A stretch of 64,000 nucleotides of DNA from an uncultured Phycisphaerales bacterium (GTDB lineage: Bacteria; Planctomycetota; Phycisphaerae; Tepidisphaerales; Tepidisphaeraceae): positions 19,320 through 83,319 of the forward strand of contig CAIQIQ010000003.1 in NCBI GenBank assembly GCA_903871935.1, read 5' to 3'. This document shows, one piece after another, positions 1-8,393 of this stretch (positions are counted from its first letter, which is position 1; the number at the start of each line of letters is the position of its first letter). Both the position numbers and the translations under genes were made by a program. The notes under the pieces were generated by a model. The model was not told the origin of the DNA, did not search any database, and saw only the letters and a list, made by a program, of their open reading frames with translations.

Positions 1-23
1 GCGAACGGTTGGCCGCATTCGCG

Positions 24-449
24 TCACCCGGCTACCCGAGTCGGGAACAGGCCCAGAGCAACCGAGCGGACGTAATCCGCCATGCCCTTGAAACCGGCCC
101 GCGAGGCGTTGGCCTGGATGATCTCGCGTTCATCGGCCGACAGGCGGATGTTGACCTGTTCAGAGCGAATCTGTTCTCGTGCCGGAGCGGGAGCGGGCAA
201 CCCGGCGGCCAGATCGGAGGCAAGTCCCGCGGTAACGGCTTCACGTGCGGAAGCCAGAGCCGACTCAACATCTTTGCCATCTCCGAGGCAGTTGGGCAGT
301 TCGACGCATCGCGACCACCATTCGCCCCCTTCCGGCCATACGGTGTACTTATATACATGGGCCATCTTACGAGCGGTGGCGATGTGCTGCGCGGAAGGGA
401 CGCTCTTAGCGGCCTTCATTGATCTTTTGTGCTTCTCGGTAGTAGCCAT
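24..449 (-). CDS. hicB: HicB-family antitoxin
   Basis: 141 residues. The N-terminal half (about residues 30-80) has the HicB partial RNase H-like fold, with the pattern YTVWPEGGEWWSRCVELPNC followed by a small-residue helix. The C-terminal part (about residues 98-135, VNIRLSADEREIIQANA) looks like a ribbon-helix-helix or DUF1778-like DNA-binding segment. Antitoxins of this family neutralise HicA and repress their own operon. The gene lies downstream of hicA and overlaps it by 44 bases. ATG at 449 is chosen because GAGG sits six bases upstream; ATG at 419 and 365 are weaker alternatives. Family assignment is firm; the role of the C-terminal tail is inferred. Confidence 0.82.
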   Translation of the reverse strand: MATTEKHKRSMKAAKSVPSAQHIATARKMAHVYKYTVWPEGGEWWSRCVELPNCLGDGKDVESALASAREAVTAGLASDLAAGLPAPAPAREQIRSEQVNIRLSADEREIIQANASRAGFKGMADYVRSVALGLFPTRVAG

Positions 450-597
450 ACTTCACCTCGCCATGATGGACAGGCACCGGGAAACTTCTGCATCCCGGCT
501 TGACGAAAACATGATGCGACCCCGTCACGTGCGATAGCGCCCAGCCGTGCTTTCCCATGTACTTCCTGAAGTCACGGAACTTAACGGGGCTGGGCAT
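406..597 (-). CDS. hicA: HicA-family mRNA interferase toxin
   Basis: 63 residues, the normal size for HicA, a double-stranded-RNA-binding-fold toxin that cleaves mRNA when unbound from HicB. The segment HVTGSHHVFVKPG carries the catalytic histidine region, preceded by a typical first helix (FRDFRKYMGKHGW) and followed by VPVHHGEVKYG. The gene order toxin then antitoxin on the minus strand matches canonical hicAB operons. It looks intact, so the module is probably functional. Confidence 0.85.
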   Translation of the reverse strand: MPSPVKFRDFRKYMGKHGWALSHVTGSHHVFVKPGCRSFPVPVHHGEVKYGYYREAQKINEGR

Positions 598-647
598 CGA
601 ATGAGTATAGCCTGTGCTATATCACCGTGCAACCGTACTGCCTATCG

Positions 648-1937
648 CTAATGCGTGTGATGGCTTTCAACGGGATCTGCGAATCCAGGCCCCAACTCGA
701 CTTCTTCCCGTGCAATCCGGCACCACAGATCAAAGCGTTCCGGGCGATTCTCGCAGGTGTGCGTATCCTTGAGGATCATCTCGAGAACGCAGCCGTTGGC
801 TCGGGTCACGTCCAGGGTGTGCCGAATGTAGGCGCGGACTCTGTTCTCGTCGAACCGGCCGACCAGGTGGCTGGGATGCGGCTTCCACGAATAGATCGCC
901 TTGTCGCCGAGCTTCTGGGCGCACCTGTCCACATCCGCGAAGGGGGAGATTGAGATCCGGCGGAGGTTCTTGATCGTCAGGGCCAGGTCGATCTTGTGCG
1001 TCAGGTCTTCGCAGCAGCCGTAGCCGTTCAGGGCGAACGGTTGGAGCAGTTCGCGTTCGTAGCGCAGGCTGAATTCCTCGTGCATTTGCGGGGAGACCAG
1101 AGCCAGTTCCTGTGCCTCGGCGGAGCCCCACATGTCGCACGGCCGGACATGCCCGGGGTCGAAGCCCGGGGGCGGCAGTTCGCTGGTAAATCCATTGCCT
1201 CCGCTGTTGTGGTAGGTCCAGTCGTTGTTGAGGCTGAGCAGGTTCTGGTCGATGTACTGCTTCATGAGGTGGTGGTGGCCGTCGGTCAGCAGGCGCATCG
1301 CATCGTGCAGCCACTGGGGATCCTCGATCATGTCCTCCATCACCTGTTCAAGACCGCGCAGGGCGGTGTACTGGGCCATCAGGTGGAATGACACGTGCGC
1401 TACACCCTTGAGCCGGATGTCCAGGATGTCGCCAAAGAGCTGCTGTGCCTCGGTCATCCGGCGAGCGGTTTCCACAGTGTCTTCGTGGATTTCCGGGAAG
1501 CGGATCTGTTTCAGGTCGGAGGGTTTGTGGATCACAGGCTGGAACGCCCTGGCTCCCAGGGCTTCATCGCTCCAGTGCCATTGGGCCTCAATGCCCCAAC
1601 CGGAACTGACGATGGCCCGCCGGATGGTCCAGGTCTTCTCCACAAGGTTGTCATCGCAGAAATGGTCGTGGTAATAGATTGACCGCCGGAGCTGGCCCTC
1701 CATCTGCCGGGCTGTCTCGCCTTCGCACTTGAGCGATTCTGCCGGTACCAGTTCCCGCCAGGATCCTTCCGGCGACAGCCATATCATCGGCCGCTTGCTT
1801 CTAAGGTCGTTGTGCAGTGTCCACTGCCTGCGCCGCTGCTCCTGGATCGGCAGGGCGGCGATGTCCGCCAGGCGCTTTGCCAGGTCCCGAAGGATCGTAC
1901 GGTCGGCTTCACTGATATGGTCAGATCCGGTTGGCAT
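648..1937 (-). CDS. Uroporphyrinogen decarboxylase-like (URO-D superfamily) protein
   Basis: 429 residues from ATG 1937 (GGAG ten bases upstream; a GTG at 1946 has no spaced ribosome site). The protein is a divergent member of the URO-D/MtaA/CmuA TIM-barrel superfamily, recognised from the helix pattern around residues 200-240 (FHLMAQYTALRGLEQVMED, then DPQWLHDAMRLL) and the C-terminal barrel strands. It lacks the H-x-C zinc motif of corrinoid methyltransferases and instead has GYGCCEDL. It is unlikely to be the haem-pathway HemE, because that enzyme is shorter and keeps an N-terminal arginine motif not seen here. Substrate unknown. It stands alone between hicAB and the divergent oxidoreductase fusion. 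Confidence 0.6.
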   Translation of the reverse strand: MPTGSDHISEADRTILRDLAKRLADIAALPIQEQRRRQWTLHNDLRSKRPMIWLSPEGSWRELVPAESLKCEGETARQMEGQLRRSIYYHDHFCDDNLVEKTWTIRRAIVSSGWGIEAQWHWSDEALGARAFQPVIHKPSDLKQIRFPEIHEDTVETARRMTEAQQLFGDILDIRLKGVAHVSFHLMAQYTALRGLEQVMEDMIEDPQWLHDAMRLLTDGHHHLMKQYIDQNLLSLNNDWTYHNSGGNGFTSELPPPGFDPGHVRPCDMWGSAEAQELALVSPQMHEEFSLRYERELLQPFALNGYGCCEDLTHKIDLALTIKNLRRISISPFADVDRCAQKLGDKAIYSWKPHPSHLVGRFDENRVRAYIRHTLDVTRANGCVLEMILKDTHTCENRPERFDLWCRIAREEVELGPGFADPVESHHTH

Positions 1938-2125
1938 TTCAATCACACTCCATGGAATCCATTGAACGTAGCCGTTTCAATGTACCACTGGTCTGGGCCC
2001 CAGCAAGGGCAAAGAGTAAAGGATGAGCTGAACTATACGGCGGCTGCGCGGTGATAGGATTTTTCGTAGCCGCCAGTAGAATGCCGACACGTTCGGTTCA
2101 TCTAACACGTAAAGGAAGAAGTCAT

Positions 2126-4129
2126 ATGGAACTCAATTGGGGCATCATTGGTGCAGGATCGATCGCTCGCGCGTTTGCGACGGGCGCCAAGACAAGCAAG
2201 ACCGGCAAACTCAAGGCGGTTGCGAGCCGGGATCTTGCCAAGGCGCAGAAGTTTGCCACGGAGTTCGGCGTGCCGACGTCGTACGGCAGCTATGAGCAGC
2301 TGCTGGCCGACAAGAGCATTCAGGCGATTTACAACTGCACGCCGCACCCGATGCATGCGCAGTGGACCATCGCCGCGCTGGAAGCTGGCAAGCATGTCCT
2401 GTGCGAGAAGCCGTTTGCGATGAACTACTACGAAGCGATGAAGATGATCGAAGTGGCGAGGGAGAAGAACCTCTGCCTGCTCGAGGCATTCATGTATCGC
2501 TGCCATCCGCAGACGGTGAAACTGGTGGAGCTGATTAAAGGCAAGGCGATCGGTGATGTGCGGGTGATCCAGGGCACCTTCAGTTTCCATGCGGGCTACA
2601 ACCCGGAGAGCCGGCTTTTCAGTAATGCTCTGGCCGGCGGCGGGATTATGGATGTGGGGTGCTATCCCGTCTCGATGTCGCGGCTGATCGCGGGCGTGGC
2701 TCAAGGCAAAGACTTTGCCGATCCGATTGAGGTCAAAGGCACCGGCCGGCTGACGCCTACTGGCGTCGATAGCTGGGCGGCAGGGACGCTTAAGTTCCCC
2801 GGCGACATCGTGGCGCAGGTTGCCACGGGCGTGGAAGTGAATCAGGAGAACGTCGTTCGCGTATTCGGCTCTGATGGGCAGATCACCATGCATAATCCAT
2901 GGGTCTGCAATCGCCAGAAGGCGGAAGTGGGCAAGATCATTGTGCGCAAGGGACAGGCTGCGCCCGAAGAGATCGAGGTGCCGGCCGACCGCACGAGCTT
3001 TAGCTACGAGATCGATGTGTTTGCCAAAGCGGTTGAGGATCGCTCGCATAAGCCCGCGCATCCCGCCATGAGCAACGAAGACACGCTGGGTAACATGCGC
3101 ACGCTGGATCTGTGGCGGGCGCAGGTGGGCGTTGTGTATGACATCGAGAAACCGCAGAACTTCACCTATACCGTCAGCCGAAAGCCGCTGGCCGTTCGCG
3201 CCAAGAACAACATGCTCTATGGCGAGATGCCGGGCGTGGACAAGAAGATCAGCAGGCTGGTCATGGGCGTGGATAACCAGCATTCGATGTCGCATGCGTC
3301 CGTGATGTTCGACGACTGGTTCGAGCGCGGCGGCACTGCGTTCGATACTGCCCACATTTACGGCGGCGGCCAGTGCGAACGCATGCTGGGATGGTGGATC
3401 AAGAACCGTGGATTGCGCGAGCAGGTTGTGCTGATCAGCAAGGGAGCACATACGCCGTTCTGCGATCCCAAGAGCATTTCGACGCAGCTAGCCGTGACGC
3501 TGGAGCGCCTGCAGACGGATCATCTGGATCTGTACATTATGCACCGCGATAACCCGGAGATCCCGGTGGGCGAGTTCATCGATGTGCTGAACGAGCATTT
3601 CAAAGCGGGACGTATCCGCGCGTTCGGTGGCAGCAACTGGACGTTGGCTCGGGTGGATGAGGCCAATGCCTATGCGAAGAAGACGGGCAAGCAGGGCTTT
3701 AGCCTGGTGAGCAACAACTTCAGCCTGGCGCGGATGGTTGATGCGGTGTGGGCTGGCTGCATCCAGACGGCCGATCGCGCCAGCCGCGAGTGGTTCAAGG
3801 AGAGGAACATGCCGCTGTTTGCCTGGAGCAGCCAGGCTCGCGGGTTCTTCCTGGATGGGCGGGCAGCGCCGGATAAGAAGGAGGATGAGGAACTGGTGCG
3901 CTGCTGGTATGCCGATGACAATTTTGAGCGGTTGGAGCGGGCCCGGGAGCTGGCGAAGAAGAAGAAATGCCTGCCGATCAACATCGCGCTGGCGTATGTG
4001 CTGCGGCAGCCGTTCCCGACGTTCCCGTTGATTGGGCCGAGGGCGCTGTGGGAGACCCGGACCAGCCTGCAGGCGTTGGATATCGAGTTGACTCCGCAGG
4101 AACTGGCATGGCTGAACCTGGAGGCATGA
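2126..4129 (+). CDS. Fusion of Gfo/Idh/MocA oxidoreductase and aldo/keto reductase
   Basis: 667 residues from ATG 2126, preceded by AAAGGAAG. Residues 1-355 are a Gfo/Idh/MocA dehydrogenase: Rossmann GIIGAGSIARAF at the N-terminus, the EKPFAM motif near residue 97, then the alpha/beta C-terminal domain with GGGIMDVGCY. From about residue 360 to the end is a complete aldo/keto reductase with the tetrad D407, Y412, K439 and H473 (FDTAHIY, ISKGAH, IMHRD). Each half resembles a stand-alone enzyme, so one polypeptide may carry out two successive NAD(P)-dependent steps on a sugar or polyol. The reading frame is continuous across the join, so this is not two genes split by a frameshift. The substrate is unknown. 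It stands alone on the plus strand. Confidence 0.88.
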   Translation: MELNWGIIGAGSIARAFATGAKTSKTGKLKAVASRDLAKAQKFATEFGVPTSYGSYEQLLADKSIQAIYNCTPHPMHAQWTIAALEAGKHVLCEKPFAMNYYEAMKMIEVAREKNLCLLEAFMYRCHPQTVKLVELIKGKAIGDVRVIQGTFSFHAGYNPESRLFSNALAGGGIMDVGCYPVSMSRLIAGVAQGKDFADPIEVKGTGRLTPTGVDSWAAGTLKFPGDIVAQVATGVEVNQENVVRVFGSDGQITMHNPWVCNRQKAEVGKIIVRKGQAAPEEIEVPADRTSFSYEIDVFAKAVEDRSHKPAHPAMSNEDTLGNMRTLDLWRAQVGVVYDIEKPQNFTYTVSRKPLAVRAKNNMLYGEMPGVDKKISRLVMGVDNQHSMSHASVMFDDWFERGGTAFDTAHIYGGGQCERMLGWWIKNRGLREQVVLISKGAHTPFCDPKSISTQLAVTLERLQTDHLDLYIMHRDNPEIPVGEFIDVLNEHFKAGRIRAFGGSNWTLARVDEANAYAKKTGKQGFSLVSNNFSLARMVDAVWAGCIQTADRASREWFKERNMPLFAWSSQARGFFLDGRAAPDKKEDEELVRCWYADDNFERLERARELAKKKKCLPINIALAYVLRQPFPTFPLIGPRALWETRTSLQALDIELTPQELAWLNLEA

Positions 4130-4156
4130 CCACAGGCAGGTGATTACGGAAGTATG

Positions 4157-4193
4157 CGGCGGCCAGTTGGTGGGAAGCACCGGCTGGCCGCCG
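4157..4193 (+). terminator. Strong hairpin after the fusion gene
   Basis: A perfect 10-bp stem (CGGCGGCCAG at 4157-4166 with CTGGCCGCCG at 4184-4193) encloses an inner GGTG/CACC helix. It starts 27 bases after the stop of the oxidoreductase fusion. The tract after it (GTGTTTGCGGTTTG) is only weakly T-rich, so termination is plausible but not certain. It also lies between two convergent genes. Confidence 0.45.
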
Positions 4194-4423
4194 GTGTTTG
4201 CGGTTTGCACAGCACCAAAAAGAACGTCGCCGCGGAAGCGACCGGGTTACCGACGGCACCACGCGTTGTCGTTTACGGCTGCTTCCTTTCGGCCCTGACC
4301 GGATTCACAACACCACGCTTGCATCGGACCCGGCCGCATTCCACGGCGACGGTTCGAATGCCAGATTGTAGGGGTGGAACTGTAGCGAAGTTCCTCAGCA
4401 TTTGCAAACGCCCCAGCCAGGGC

Positions 4424-5428
4424 CTAATGCAACTGCAGCAGGCTCGACGCGGCGGCGATCCGGACATCCTCGTCGGTGTCATCAAGCAGCTTGCCCAGCA
4501 TCTGCTGCGCGTCGATGCGGCCGATGGCGCCAAACGCCATCGCGGCCAATTGGCGTCGCCGTGGGTCTTCGCTGGTGATGCCCTTGGTTGCCACGCCATA
4601 GCCTTCATCACTGTGGATCATGCCCATGGCACGGGCCGCGACAAGTGACACTTCCGGGTAGGCGCTGGTGAGCATTCCGCGCAAATGCTCCGCCACGCGC
4701 GGATCGTGGCGAGACGCCAGAGCGGTGGCTGAAATCATCTGGTCATCGGGGTAGCGGCTGATGGTGCCGATCACGAGCGACTCCAATGCATCATCGAAAC
4801 CCAGCCGCCAGAGACTTTCTGAGGCCTGCAGGCGAATCGTGGGATCATTGTCGCGCAGTTGATAGCGCAGGATATTCTCGGCCGACTTCTCCCCCAGCAA
4901 TCCCAACAGCAGCGCCGTGTTGGCACGCACCTGACGATCAGGGTCGCCTGCAAACTCTTCCAGTTCGTGGCTGTAGCGCACATCGCCGATGCGATGCAAG
5001 GCGAAGATTGCGGCGGCTTGGACGCTTTTATCGGGGTCGTTCACCAGCTTGGTGGCCGGGACGGCGATCTGGGGCAGGCGGATTTCGCCGGCCGTCATCA
5101 ATGCGGCGAAGCGGACGACCGTTGCCGGGTCGGAGGTGGCCTTGAGAATGATCTCACGGCCGGTGTCGATGGGGAGATAGCGACTGGCTTCAACGGCATG
5201 GGCGCGGCAGAAAGGGTTCTGTGAGTTGGCCGAGGCGCGGAGCTGGTTGAGGGCTCGCGTTCGCAACGTTTGATCGGCCGCCTGCGGTTGGGCTTTGGGG
5301 TAATCCGGCGGCTTGGGGACGGGACGGGTCAGTTTTTGGCCTTCTCCGGCGCCGCTGGATTTGCCGAAGCAGCCGCACAGTCCCGTGGCGACTACCGTCG
5401 CCAGTGCCAATGTCACGTATCTTTTCAT
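4424..5428 (-). CDS. HEAT-repeat lipoprotein
   Basis: 334 residues from ATG 5428. The N-terminus MKRYVTLALATVVATGLCGC looks like a lipoprotein signal peptide with the modified cysteine at position 20; the -2 residue is unusual for a lipobox. Most of the protein is a series of roughly 30-residue helical repeats of HEAT/PBS-lyase type, for example DPDKSVQAAAIFALHRIGD, DPDRQVRANTALLLGLLGE and DDTDEDVRIAAASSLLQ. Such repeats make curved protein-binding scaffolds. The start lies eight bases after the stop of the DUF4105 membrane protein, so the two are co-transcribed and probably act together at the cell envelope. Function unknown. Confidence 0.82.
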   Translation of the reverse strand: MKRYVTLALATVVATGLCGCFGKSSGAGEGQKLTRPVPKPPDYPKAQPQAADQTLRTRALNQLRASANSQNPFCRAHAVEASRYLPIDTGREIILKATSDPATVVRFAALMTAGEIRLPQIAVPATKLVNDPDKSVQAAAIFALHRIGDVRYSHELEEFAGDPDRQVRANTALLLGLLGEKSAENILRYQLRDNDPTIRLQASESLWRLGFDDALESLVIGTISRYPDDQMISATALASRHDPRVAEHLRGMLTSAYPEVSLVAARAMGMIHSDEGYGVATKGITSEDPRRRQLAAMAFGAIGRIDAQQMLGKLLDDTDEDVRIAAASSLLQLH

Positions 5429-5436
5429 TGCCTTAC

Positions 5437-6705
5437 TCACTTCCCTTTGGTCATGTCCGTTGCCGGGCGCCGGCAGAGGATGATCGCTACTGCGATATTC
5501 ACCGGCAAGACCCACGCGATGATATTCCAGTTATCCTGAGCGAACCATGGCAGTAGCTTAAGGCCAAGTCCAAGGGCGCTGCCGGCTGCCATCGCCATGG
5601 CGATATACTGGCTAATGCGCGAGGCCAGCGGATGTCGCGGCTGGCTTGTGCGATGTCGTAACGCCCATGGCAGCAGCACCAGCAGAATCAGCGCGATGGG
5701 CGACATCTGCAGAAGGTTTTCGTTCCGGTAGGTTGCCCAGTGATTGGTCAGGAACATCAGGTATGAGCCGATGCATCCGGCGAAGGTGGCCAGCAGCGTC
5801 CAGAGCAAGATAAATGTGTTGAGGGCGATCCGCGCCAGGCCATGCTGCTGACGCTGTGCAAGCATCAGAAGCGTTGCAGTCATCAACAGTCCCGCGGCCG
5901 CGAACCATGGCAGGACGCGGGGCGGGGCATCGGGCACATTGCTGCGGGTGGCTTGGTAAAGTACCTGCTCAGAGCGGATCAGGGGAATAGTGGTGTTGGC
6001 ATCCTGCGTGATTGTCACGGTGCGAAGGTGGGCCTGCATCAGTTCGGGTAGGTACATTTCCTGCCAGCGGGTCATGGGTTTGTCCACGTCTTGGCCGAGG
6101 ATATATTCCAGGCAGATGAAGACTACGGGATTGGATGCGGCGATCCGGCGGGTGTGGAAGCGGTAGGTATGATGAGGCACGATGTCCTGGGTTTGGGCCT
6201 TGAGCTGGTGGGCGAGGGCGCGATCGATGGCATCACGGACGCGGGTGGAGCAGTTGTCGTTGTAGGGGGCGTAGATGTACTCGCGGTTTTCGGGTTTGGC
6301 GCTGTCCCAGAGGAAGGCGGCGAGGCGTATGCTCTGCTCGCGCGTGAGGTTCAGGTCCTGGATGGTGGTAGTGCGGTTTGTGGTGCGGTAGTAATCGAGC
6401 ATGTCGGGGGTCGGGCCGAAGGCAAGCCAGTAGTGCTGGGTGCCCTGGATGAATCCGGGGAGGAAGTCGGTCAGGACGTTGTCGCCAAAGGCGAAGACGC
6501 CGTAGTTGAAGGAGATATCGTTGTAGGGAGGGCGGATGGCATCATCCTGGATGCGCAGGGCGTTGTGGGCGAACCGTTCGTAGAGTTCTTCGCCGGGGCC
6601 GAAGGTGACGAGGGAGATGGCAGGGCGGGTGGTTTGGGCGCAGAGGGTGGCGGGGGCGAGGAGGAGGAGCCAGGCGGCGGCGAGGATGTTGCGGATCGGT
6701 GTCAC
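5437..6705 (-). CDS. DUF4105 (Lnb N-terminal-like) membrane protein
   Basis: 422 residues if translation starts at GTG 6705; there is no ATG between the signal peptide and the upstream repeat DNA, so the start is uncertain. A signal peptide (ILAAAWLLLLAPATLCAQ) is followed by the DUF4105 domain (about residues 30-250), related to the N-terminal domain of Lnb lacto-N-biosidases. It carries a papain-like NlpC/P60-type signature: the cysteine of YAPYNDNCSTRVRD and a downstream histidine. The C-terminal third has about five transmembrane helices. It is first in an operon with the HEAT lipoprotein. A peptidase, acyltransferase or envelope role is possible, but activity is not established from the sequence. 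Confidence 0.78.
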   Translation of the reverse strand: MTPIRNILAAAWLLLLAPATLCAQTTRPAISLVTFGPGEELYERFAHNALRIQDDAIRPPYNDISFNYGVFAFGDNVLTDFLPGFIQGTQHYWLAFGPTPDMLDYYRTTNRTTTIQDLNLTREQSIRLAAFLWDSAKPENREYIYAPYNDNCSTRVRDAIDRALAHQLKAQTQDIVPHHTYRFHTRRIAASNPVVFICLEYILGQDVDKPMTRWQEMYLPELMQAHLRTVTITQDANTTIPLIRSEQVLYQATRSNVPDAPPRVLPWFAAAGLLMTATLLMLAQRQQHGLARIALNTFILLWTLLATFAGCIGSYLMFLTNHWATYRNENLLQMSPIALILLVLLPWALRHRTSQPRHPLASRISQYIAMAMAAGSALGLGLKLLPWFAQDNWNIIAWVLPVNIAVAIILCRRPATDMTKGK

Positions 6706-6822
6706 TGGTCGAGCATTGTGGCGAAGCGAGGGGCAGGAGGGAAGGGCGGGGAGGGGGACAGGAGAGGTGGAGACACGGAGATGCGGGGACGCGGGGAGCG
6801 ATGAGCGGAAACAAAGAGCGGG

Positions 6823-6948
6823 TGTGGATAAGTGAGGAGGTGCGCAAGTTCCTGGCGAGATGCCCCCTTGGCGGTATGTGCTGGGAGGATAGGGAGTTAG
6901 GAGCAGATCAGGGGAGGAGGTGCGCAAGTTCGGTGCGCTTGTGGATAA
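6823..6948 (+). repeat. DnaA-box-flanked dispersed element, copy A
   Basis: A 126-bp unit bounded by two perfect TGTGGATAA 9-mers in the same orientation (6823-6831 and 6940-6948). Just inside each lies GGTGCGCAAGTTC (6839-6851 and 6919-6931). The central part carries CCCCC, TGGCGGTATGTGCTGGGA and GGAGTTAG blocks that are recognisable in copies B (63417-63542) and C (53386-53512, opposite strand). It sits upstream of the DUF4105 operon. TGTGGATAA is the complement of the classical DnaA box TTATCCACA. Confidence 0.8.
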
Positions 6949-6970
6949 CTCCGGGGAACCGCAACGGCCG

Positions 6971-7011
6971 CGGAAATAAAGTGGGGCACTTTGAGACATT
7001 TTGGGGCATCG
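6971..7011 (+). repeat. 41-bp block shared with 63800-63840
   Basis: Thirty-five of 41 positions match the block at 63800-63840. Both read CGGAAATA, then AGTGGGGCACTTTG, and end in TGGGGCATCG. The two copies accompany DnaA-box element copies A and B on the same strand, 22 and 257 bases downstream respectively. This suggests one larger repeat family that has partly decayed. Confidence 0.65.
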
Positions 7012-7697
7012 TCCTGATGCAATCGAGCGGGCCCCCCCCAAAAATGTGTGACATTGAGTGACAAAGTGTGACATCCGGGGGAGGAACGTAGTACGTGATG
7101 CGTAGTACGTGGAAGACCATGGAATGTGGGTGGAATCCCGGAAGGCCCACCGACGGTGAGTCCGTGGGCTTGGGGTGGCGCGGATTATTCACTTGCCAGA
7201 GAGCTAAGGGACGCGGGAAAACACGTCCCCCCATAATAAGGGGGTACTGGCAATATTCGATAAAGAGAGATTGAGGTTTAACAATGGTTTACGTTCAGCG
7301 AACAAAATTCGCATTATTTTTGGAGAGCGGAGGCATGCGGATTGCTTGCGGCGGAACGCTCCGCCACAGCGAGTAAGCAGCGGCGGCCCCACACCTCCGC
7401 CGCCAAGGGGCGGGCCCAAGGGGTCGCCGGGCGACTGAGTACAAATCGCGACTGCCGTGCAGGCCATAGCACGGACGTGCGATATAGCGTCAGCAAGCGC
7501 TCCACGTACTGGTGGTGGAAGCGGGGCGGCCAAAATAGGACGCCATCGCCGGTGAGTGAAGCGAACAGCAGGCGAAAATCTACCTCTCGCAACGACGCAA
7601 CGACGCCACCAAACAAAGAAGACAGCAGAGAGACCAATCCGCGGATCAGTGCCGATTTTCGCAGAGTGGATACGGGGATGCCGAAATGGAGACCGAC

Positions 7698-7724
7698 CGC
7701 GGATGACGCGGATAACGCGGATCG
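7698..7724 (+). repeat. Tandem 9-bp repeat (CGCGGATRA)
   Basis: Three copies of CGCGGAT recur with a 9-bp period (7698, 7707 and 7716), then degenerate. Short CGCGGAT-type arrays are common in gene-free DNA of large planctomycete genomes (general knowledge). There is no spacer architecture, so this is not CRISPR. Confidence 0.6.
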
Positions 7725-8393
7725 GATAGCGGAAAGAAGATAAAGCGAGGAATGGCCACAGAAGGCTCAAAAAGCATAAGAAGGCGATCCACAGATTGCC
7801 ACTGATTGGCACAGATTCGAAGGCGTGAAGAGAGGAACACGGAGAACATGTCGGGGCTGGTGGGGCATCGTGGTGTCTGATGCCGCTTGATGGATGTGCG
7901 TGAATGCCCTGAAAACAGCGGATGAAATGGGCATATTGCCAGATCACTATTTACGTCCCCATACCACGTCCTCGTTTGGGATGCGGAAAATGAGTCTGGA
8001 TTCGTACACGGACGCGGAGCGCGATAGCTCCCACTTTCACATTGCTGAGGCCATGCGGCGAAATGTGCTTTGACCATCTTTATTCCCTGACCCTCCTTAT
8101 TCCCCCCGCACGACATGGAGCACCGCGCAAGGGTTCCAGGTGGGATTTCTGCCGAGGCATCATCGGTTCCTCGTAAAGGATGAGCGGCAGGGGGATTCGG
8201 TCCAAGGGGTGGAGATCGCGACGGATCTGCTGGCTGGCAGGTCGTATGTGATCGATCCATACCCACGCGAAGGGGATCGATCCTGGAGTCCCATCATTGT
8301 GCAACGAGCTGAAGGCCATGACCGGTAAAGGGCTGAGGCGGCATGCACGCGAAAGAAAATCCGGTTCCCTTCCCGGCTCGCTGTCGCGTTCTA

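Larger units (their letters stand above)
6706..8393. other. Gene-free, repeat-rich intergenic stretch
   Basis: No credible protein gene. Open frames here are low-complexity, mutually overlapping and resemble no family. The stretch contains a DnaA-box-flanked element (6823-6948), a 41-bp block shared with the right end of the window (6971-7011), an 11-bp direct repeat CGTAGTACGTG (7087-7097 and 7101-7111), three TGTGACA/AGTGACA-type repeats near 7046-7073, an AT-rich tract (about 7230-7320), GC hairpins near 7370-7440 and a 9-bp tandem repeat (7698-7724). Confidence 0.7.

Noticed and set aside
648..1937. Haem-pathway hemE
   Set aside because: Too divergent and lacking the conserved N-terminal arginine motif; no other haem gene nearby.
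2102..3451. Minus-strand frame of 449 codons
   Set aside because: Antisense shadow of the Gfo/Idh-AKR fusion gene, which has conserved catalytic motifs.
6091..6804. Plus-strand frame of 237 codons
   Set aside because: Glycine/valine-rich shadow of the DUF4105 gene on the other strand.
6823..7111. Replication origin (oriC) interpretation of clustered DnaA boxes
   Set aside because: No dnaA, dnaN, gyrB or rnpA gene nearby, and the same unit occurs three times, so a dispersed repeat is more likely.
7698..7724. CRISPR-like array
   Set aside because: Repeat unit of 9 bp without unique spacers; no cas gene in the window.
7204..8266. Several long overlapping open frames on both strands in the repeat-rich gap
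   Set aside because: Low-complexity translations rich in Arg/Pro/Ser repeats, overlapping each other and repeats, with no family motif; they are products of GC-rich repeats.
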